From: Acidobacteriaceae bacterium
Lineage (GTDB): Bacteria > Acidobacteriota > Terriglobia > Terriglobales > Acidobacteriaceae
Direction: 5' to 3'
Length of the DNA stretch: 64,000 nucleotides
Assembly (NCBI GenBank): GCA_003132405.1
Contig: PKXQ01000109.1
Span: 1-64,000, forward strand
The notes beneath the pieces were generated by a model. The model made no database searches and was not told the origin of the DNA. It saw nothing but the letters and a program-made list of their open reading frames with translations. The stretch's first letter is position 1. Every line of letters starts with the position of its first letter. A program made the translations under genes and the position numbers. This document shows positions 59,722 to 64,000 of this stretch, piece by piece.

Positions 59722-60816
59722 ATGCCAAACCTGCAACTCAACACCGATCGCGACATCGCCCGCGCTTCTACCCTTCCCGCGCCTCTCTATTTCACTCCGG
59801 CAGCTTTTGAGCGGGAAAAAGCCACCATCTTCGCCTCAACCTGGCAAGTTGTCGGCCATGTTCACCAGGCCGCAAATCCCGGCGACTACTTTACCTTCGA
59901 CCTCGTCGGGGAGCCGCTTCTCATCGTCCGTGGCGACGACGGAGTCCTTCGCGGCTTCTATAACGTCTGCCGCCATCGCGCCGGCAATCCTGCCACCGGC
60001 TGCGGCAATCGCAAGCTCTTCCGCTGTGGCTACCACGGCTGGACTTACCGCCTCGACGGCGCACTGCTGGTCACCCCGGAATTTGACGGCGTTGAGGATT
60101 TCGATCCCGCAGACTTTGGCCTCGCTCCTGTGCGTCTCGAAGAGTGGTTCAACCTCATCTTCGTCAATCTCGATCCCGAGGCGCGCCCTTTACGCGAATC
60201 GCTCGGCGAACTGCCCGTCCAGGCCGAGAAGTTCGATTTCCGCAACATGAAGTTCTCCGAGCGCCGTACCTACGAGATGAACTGCAACTGGAAAACTTAT
60301 ATCGACAATTATCTCGAGGGCTATCACGTACCGAGCGTTCATCCGGCGCTCAATCGCGAAATCAACTACGGCGGCTACGTAGTCGAGCCTTACCCGCAGT
60401 ACGTTCGCCAGTGGACTCCAATCCGCGGCGCTCAGCCCGGCGACGCGACTCCTCGGCGGTACGAATCGGGCCAGCATTCGGGCAAAGACCTCACCGCCGA
60501 CTATTTCTGGATCTTCCCCAACTGGATGCTCAACTGTTATCCCGATAATGTCTCGTTGAACATCATCCTGCCGCTTGCCCTCGAGCGCACCCTGGCCATC
60601 TTCGAATGGTATCTGCCCGAGCAGGATCTAGGCGGCGAAGCGGCAGCCAAAGCTTTAGCCTTCAGCGACGAGATACAGGTAGAAGACGTCAGCATCTGCG
60701 AGATCGTGCAGAAAAACCTCCACTCCCGCAGCTATCTCAGCGGCCGCTACAGTGTGAAGCAGGAAAAAGGCGTCCACGCCTTCCACCAGATGTATCGCGA
60801 ACTGATGCCCGGATAA
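59722..60816 (+). CDS. Rieske non-haem iron oxygenase, alpha subunit
   Basis: 364 residues. The Rieske [2Fe-2S] ligands are CRHRAGNPATGCGNRKLFRCGYH (C83, H85, C102, H105). The mononuclear iron site is in NCNWKTYIDNYLEGYHVPSVHP (H202, H207) with a later acidic ligand near EVQ/EDVSIC; D195 bridges the sites. It belongs to the choline/carnitine- and aromatic-ring-hydroxylating group. No reductase or ferredoxin partner is adjacent. It lies between two TMTC-like genes. ATG 59722 is preferred over 59701 on alignment grounds. Confidence 0.85.
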   Translation: MPNLQLNTDRDIARASTLPAPLYFTPAAFEREKATIFASTWQVVGHVHQAANPGDYFTFDLVGEPLLIVRGDDGVLRGFYNVCRHRAGNPATGCGNRKLFRCGYHGWTYRLDGALLVTPEFDGVEDFDPADFGLAPVRLEEWFNLIFVNLDPEARPLRESLGELPVQAEKFDFRNMKFSERRTYEMNCNWKTYIDNYLEGYHVPSVHPALNREINYGGYVVEPYPQYVRQWTPIRGAQPGDATPRRYESGQHSGKDLTADYFWIFPNWMLNCYPDNVSLNIILPLALERTLAIFEWYLPEQDLGGEAAAKALAFSDEIQVEDVSICEIVQKNLHSRSYLSGRYSVKQEKGVHAFHQMYRELMPG

Positions 60817-60844
60817 CCCGCACTCTACCCGGATAACCCGCACT
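60808..60844 (+). repeat. Duplicated stop-codon segment
   Basis: CCCGGATAACCCGCACT at 60808-60824 (encoding Pro-Gly-stop at the end of the Rieske gene) is repeated exactly at 60828-60844 after a 3-nt spacer (period 20 nt). Confidence 0.9.
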
Positions 60845-60965
60845 TTAGGAGATGTTACTTCGGATTGGCGGCGGCTTTCTCAGAACGATCGCAGGGAATC
60901 CAATTTCGCTAAAATTGTCCTAGGGCGGTGCGCCGTTTTAGACCGCGTCTCGACTGCTCTACGAC

Positions 60966-62882
60966 ATGCCAGCCTCCGTAGAAAAGCGCGTAGTCATCTT
61001 CTGCCTGCTGCTGGTAGCAGCCACGCTCGCTTTTTACAATCCCATCGTTCATAACGGATTCATCGAATTCGATGATTCTGCCTATATTGTGAAGAATCCT
61101 CAGGTTCAGAGCGGCCTGACGTGGAATACCATTAAGTGGTCGTTCACAACCTTTCACGTCGCAAACTGGCATCCGATGACATGGTTGTCGCACGCCGCGG
61201 ATTGCCAGATGTTTGGACTCAATCCGGTTGGACACCACTACATCAACCTCCTGTTGCACGCCGCCGACGCAGTGCTGCTCTTTTTATTGTTGTGGCGGGC
61301 GACCGGGCTCACATGGCCGAGCCTGATCGTAAGCGCGTTGTTCGCGCTCCATCCCATCAACGTCGAATCAGTAGCCTGGGTAGCCGAGCGCAAGAATGTC
61401 CTGAGCATGACGTTCTTCCTGCTTGCTCTGCACGCCTATGACCTCTATGCGCGCACCGGCAAACGATCTCTCTACGCGTGGGTCGCGATTTTATTTGCCG
61501 TGGGATTGATGGCCAAGCCGCAGATCGTCACTCTGCCCTTTGTGCTCCTGCTCTGGGATTACTGGCCGCTCCAGCGCCTTGCTGTATCGCATATAAGCGG
61601 ATCGCAAGCGCACGCGGAATCAGCCGTCGCTACCGGTTCGTCCGCATCGCCTGCCGCACGTTCGCTCAGCTTTCTAGTCTGGGAGAAATGGCCGCTCTTC
61701 ATGCTCGCTGCGGCAGATTCGGTCATCACGGTGATCGCGCAGCGCGCTGGCTCCGCAGTTCGCACGGCGGCGGAAGTATCCATACCCGCGCGCATCGACA
61801 ATGTCTTCGTTTCCTATGTGCGCTATCTGGGGAAAATGTTTTGGCCCTCCCATCTCGCTCCGATGTATCCGCATCCCGGGAATTCGCTGCCGCCAGTTGA
61901 GGTAATGGGCGCCCTGTCTCTACTGCTTTTGATTTCCGCGCTCGTATGCCACTGGCGTGATCGCCGCTATTTGCTGGTTGGCTGGCTGTGGTTTCTGGGA
62001 ACGTTAGTCCCCATGATCGGAATCGTCACCGTCGGCGAGCAAGCCATGGCCGACCGCTTTGCCTACATTCCATTCATCGGTTTGTTCATCGCTGTGGTTT
62101 GGACTGTGAATGACTGGGCGACAAACACTCAGGCACAAAGCGCGCAAACCTCGCATCCTCGCACCAGCCCGGCGTGGCTCGCCGCTGCCGCCGTCGTTAT
62201 TTGCTCTCTAGGATTTCTCACTTACCACCAACTTAGCTACTGGCGCGACGACGAAACTCTCTGGCGCTACACCTTGAGCGTCACCGAGCGTAATTACATG
62301 GCGCACGACAATCTCGCCCTCGCTCTCGCCAAGCAGGGACGATCCGATGAAGCCGTGGTCGAATTCCGCGCGGCGAACGCGCTGCATAAGTATCCGCCTG
62401 CTCAGGTCGTCGCCCTGGCTTTATATGAAGAGCGCGTCGGTCATGCCCAGGAAGCGATCGAAGAATCCAATTCAGTGCTGCGCGCGTCCGCCAACAATAA
62501 CGACTCCAGGCTTCAATCCGCTGCCTGGAGCGCGCTCGGCCAAGCCCACCTGCAACTGCGCCAATACGACGAAGCCGCCGAGAGCTACGAGAATGCCCTG
62601 CGCCTGCGCCCGGAAAATGAAATGGCGCTAATCGGTTCTAGTTTGGTAGCGCTCAGTCAGGAAAAATCCAACGAAGCAGTCGCCAATTTGGCACACGCGG
62701 TAAAAATTGATCCGAGCGACGTGAACTTTCTCTTGCTAGCGCAAGCTCTGCGCCAAGCCGGCCGTCAAGACGATGCTGAGCAGGCGACCAACGAAGCCCG
62801 CAAAATCTCCCCTAACTTAAGCCAGGCGCAAAGCGCAGCCGGGCAGCTGCTTTCCGTCGCCGAGCTGACGAACCGCAACTGA
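60966..62882 (+). CDS. TMTC-like GT-C membrane protein with C-terminal TPRs (copy 2)
   Basis: 638 residues, paralogue of the gene at 57691 with the same layout: EFDDSAYIVKNPQVQSGLTW acidic loop, WHPMTWLSHAADCQMFGLNPVGHHYIN, HPINVESVAWVAERKNVLSM, SYWRDDETLWRYTLSV, and C-terminal TPRs (NLALALAKQGRSDEAVVEFRAA, SALGQAHLQLRQYDEAAESYENAL). The DD in the first loop is the expected catalytic acidic pair of GT-C enzymes. It likely transfers a sugar from a lipid carrier in the periplasm. The stop codon is the first member of a six-fold heptamer array. Confidence 0.82.
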   Translation: MPASVEKRVVIFCLLLVAATLAFYNPIVHNGFIEFDDSAYIVKNPQVQSGLTWNTIKWSFTTFHVANWHPMTWLSHAADCQMFGLNPVGHHYINLLLHAADAVLLFLLLWRATGLTWPSLIVSALFALHPINVESVAWVAERKNVLSMTFFLLALHAYDLYARTGKRSLYAWVAILFAVGLMAKPQIVTLPFVLLLWDYWPLQRLAVSHISGSQAHAESAVATGSSASPAARSLSFLVWEKWPLFMLAAADSVITVIAQRAGSAVRTAAEVSIPARIDNVFVSYVRYLGKMFWPSHLAPMYPHPGNSLPPVEVMGALSLLLLISALVCHWRDRRYLLVGWLWFLGTLVPMIGIVTVGEQAMADRFAYIPFIGLFIAVVWTVNDWATNTQAQSAQTSHPRTSPAWLAAAAVVICSLGFLTYHQLSYWRDDETLWRYTLSVTERNYMAHDNLALALAKQGRSDEAVVEFRAANALHKYPPAQVVALALYEERVGHAQEAIEESNSVLRASANNNDSRLQSAAWSALGQAHLQLRQYDEAAESYENALRLRPENEMALIGSSLVALSQEKSNEAVANLAHAVKIDPSDVNFLLLAQALRQAGRQDDAEQATNEARKISPNLSQAQSAAGQLLSVAELTNRN

Positions 62883-62918
62883 AAACTGATAACTGAAAAC
62901 TGATAACTGACAACTGAG
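62877..62918 (+). repeat. Heptamer array (word AACTGAN) starting at the stop codon
   Basis: Six consecutive 7-nt words at 62877-62918 (AACTGAA, AACTGAT, AACTGAA, AACTGAT, AACTGAC, AACTGAG). The first contains the TGA stop of the TMTC-like gene. No inverted partner arm is evident. Confidence 0.9.
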
Positions 62919-62940
62919 AGCGGCCAGCCGGCAGCGGTCC

Positions 62941-64000
62941 CTACGTGTGCTTCAACAGCAAACAAGTAATGTCATCGTGCTGCGGAGTATTCCCCACAAA
63001 CTTGTCCAACTCCGCCATCAGGCTCCGCAACATTTCCGCAGGGGCCGCCCCCGCCTCGCGATCCACCAGCCGTATCAATTCCGGCTCTCCATACTCTTCC
63101 GTCTTCGAATTTTCCGCCTCGACCACGCCGTCGGTGAAAATCACCAGCCAGTCACCGGCCTCCAGCCGCGCCGTTCCCACCTGGTAGGGCGACTCGCCGA
63201 AAATCCCGATCGGAATGCCGCCCACTTCCAGCCGTTCGATCGCGCCCGCCTTCTTGCGAAGAAGCGGAACGTTATGCCCGGCGTTGACATAAGCGATGTC
63301 TCCCGCCGCCGGATCGAGCTCTGCAAAAAAAGCAGTCGTGAAGCGAACTCCTCCCATGCTGTTTGAACAAGCGTACTGATTCACCCCCGCCACCAGTTCC
63401 GCCAGCCCAACACCGCTCGTCGACAGCGTCCGCAGACTGGCCTGAAAAGTCGCCATCAGCATCGCCGCCGGAATACTTTTTCCCGCCACATCGGCGACCA
63501 CAAACAAAATGCGCCCGTCGCTCGCCGTACGCCCCGGCCGCAAGATCACGTCATAGTAATCGCCCGCCACTGTGTTCGCCGGACGCGTCGCATAAGCAAT
63601 CTGATATCCCGAAATCTGCAGCGGCGCGCCCGGCAGAAGCCATGCCTGAATATCCTTCGCGATCTCCAAGTCGCGCTTCATCACCACACGGTCCGCCAGT
63701 TCCAGCAACAGGACGGCAAACAGAAGCAATCCACCGACGACGTGGAAGTCCATTTGAAAGATTTCAACGTGTCCGGCCTCATCTTTGTAGGAAAATGAGC
63801 TGGAAGAAAAGAACAGAAAAATCAACCCCGCCAGCACCAGCACGCGCCGCGCCGGAGTCAGCTTCTCCAGGATTGCCCAGAACAGAGCCTTCGCCCACCG
63901 CCAGAATCGCCGCCGTCGCGACGGCTCTTCCTGCAGATTCTCCAGCCCCGCCGAATACAGCCGATAGCTGGAGCGCGCATCCTTTTGCAGTTGCGACCAG
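62941..64000 (-). CDS. PP2C SpoIIE-type phosphatase (5' end outside window)
   Basis: The frame is open to the window edge. Membrane segments (VLVLAGLIFLFFSSSSF and FHVVGGLLLFAVLLLELAD) precede a SpoIIE/PP2C phosphatase domain: VAGDYYDVIL, VVADVAGKSIPAAMLMA, FTTAFFAELDPAAGDIAYVNAGHN, FTDGVVEAENS and DDITCLLLKH with the metal-binding aspartates. At least 353 codons lie in the window, including a positively charged stretch (PSRRRRFWRWAKALFW) upstream. Such proteins act on anti-sigma antagonists or report on second messengers. Stop at 62941. Confidence 0.85.
   Translation of the reverse strand, partial: WSQLQKDARSSYRLYSAGLENLQEEPSRRRRFWRWAKALFWAILEKLTPARRVLVLAGLIFLFFSSSSFSYKDEAGHVEIFQMDFHVVGGLLLFAVLLLELADRVVMKRDLEIAKDIQAWLLPGAPLQISGYQIAYATRPANTVAGDYYDVILRPGRTASDGRILFVVADVAGKSIPAAMLMATFQASLRTLSTSGVGLAELVAGVNQYACSNSMGGVRFTTAFFAELDPAAGDIAYVNAGHNVPLLRKKAGAIERLEVGGIPIGIFGESPYQVGTARLEAGDWLVIFTDGVVEAENSKTEEYGEPELIRLVDREAGAAPAEMLRSLMAELDKFVGNTPQHDDITCLLLKHT

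Noticed and set aside
62877-62918. CRISPR array
   Set aside because: Repeat units are 7 nt with no spacers and no cas genes; it is a simple word array.

Overview
The window looks like chromosomal DNA of an acidobacterium, probably the Koribacter/Sulfotelmatobacter side of class Terriglobia. This is inferred from gene content (kelch, TMTC-like TPR membrane proteins, SAAxRKKIAxAQKARW-type small proteins, EmrAB-TolC, PilMNOP block), a GC-rich Gram-negative coding style, and word-like intergenic repeats. No rRNA, tRNA, CRISPR array, integrase or intact transposase was seen.

Region by region. (1) 0-5.1 kb is untidy: a MutS-family ATPase gene split by one in-frame amber codon, small membrane ORFs, a kelch-repeat exported protein, three copies of a 33-nt repeat, a 150-bp MITE-like element and an aldehyde dehydrogenase relic. 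(2) 5.3-16.7 kb is one co-directional block: a FadR/GntR regulator, a three-gene 2-oxoacid:ferredoxin oxidoreductase that looks like CoA-independent oxalate oxidoreductase (fused gamma-delta, alpha with YPIRPYD, beta), an OxlT-like MFS carrier, and a complete NAD-linked group 3d [NiFe] hydrogenase HoxEFUYH with protease HoxW. I read it as an oxalate-plus-hydrogen energy module: oxalate enters, is oxidised to CO2, and reduced ferredoxin/NADH/H2 are interconverted. (3) 16.8-22.5 kb holds two genes truncated at a shared junction, an ArsB/NhaD-type carrier, small proteins flanking a pair of operator-like palindromes, an aminotransferase and an APC permease. (4) 22.9-30.1 kb is a redox-sensing cluster: a small cytochrome c with His in place of the usual Met, a four-cluster ferredoxin without Tat signal, a NrfD/HybB quinone protein, a histidine kinase with two haem-c motifs in its periplasmic domain, an NtrC-type regulator, an archaemetzincin and a membrane-anchored GcvH-like protein. 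(5) 30.4-43.5 kb is mixed housekeeping and stress: Fpg, a cytidylate-kinase-like protein, tandem Usp, an EmrAB-TolC efflux operon, KdsC, basic nucleoid-type proteins, a VOC protein, peroxiredoxin, a geranylgeranyl-reductase-like flavoprotein and an A-type Fe-S carrier. (6) 43.5-50.5 kb is a type IV pilus/type II secretion operon on the minus strand (pilC-pilB-pilM-pilN-pilO-pilP-like-pseudopilin). (7) 50.6-54.8 kb has LolA, a methyltransferase, a TPR lipoprotein-like protein and an ABC-2 exporter. (8) 55.0-62.9 kb has three pilin genes plus the tail of a fourth, two sigma-54 promoter candidates, and two TMTC-like GT-C/TPR membrane proteins flanking a Rieske oxygenase. (9) The window ends inside a SpoIIE-type phosphatase.

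The most unusual structural signal is a class of intergenic elements built from degenerate 7- or 8-nt words repeated 3-6 times, usually facing an inverted arm made of the complementary word. Each element uses a different word, and they sit exactly between one gene's stop codon and the next gene's start. At least seven occur between 28 and 63 kb, three of them in consecutive gaps of the pilus operon.
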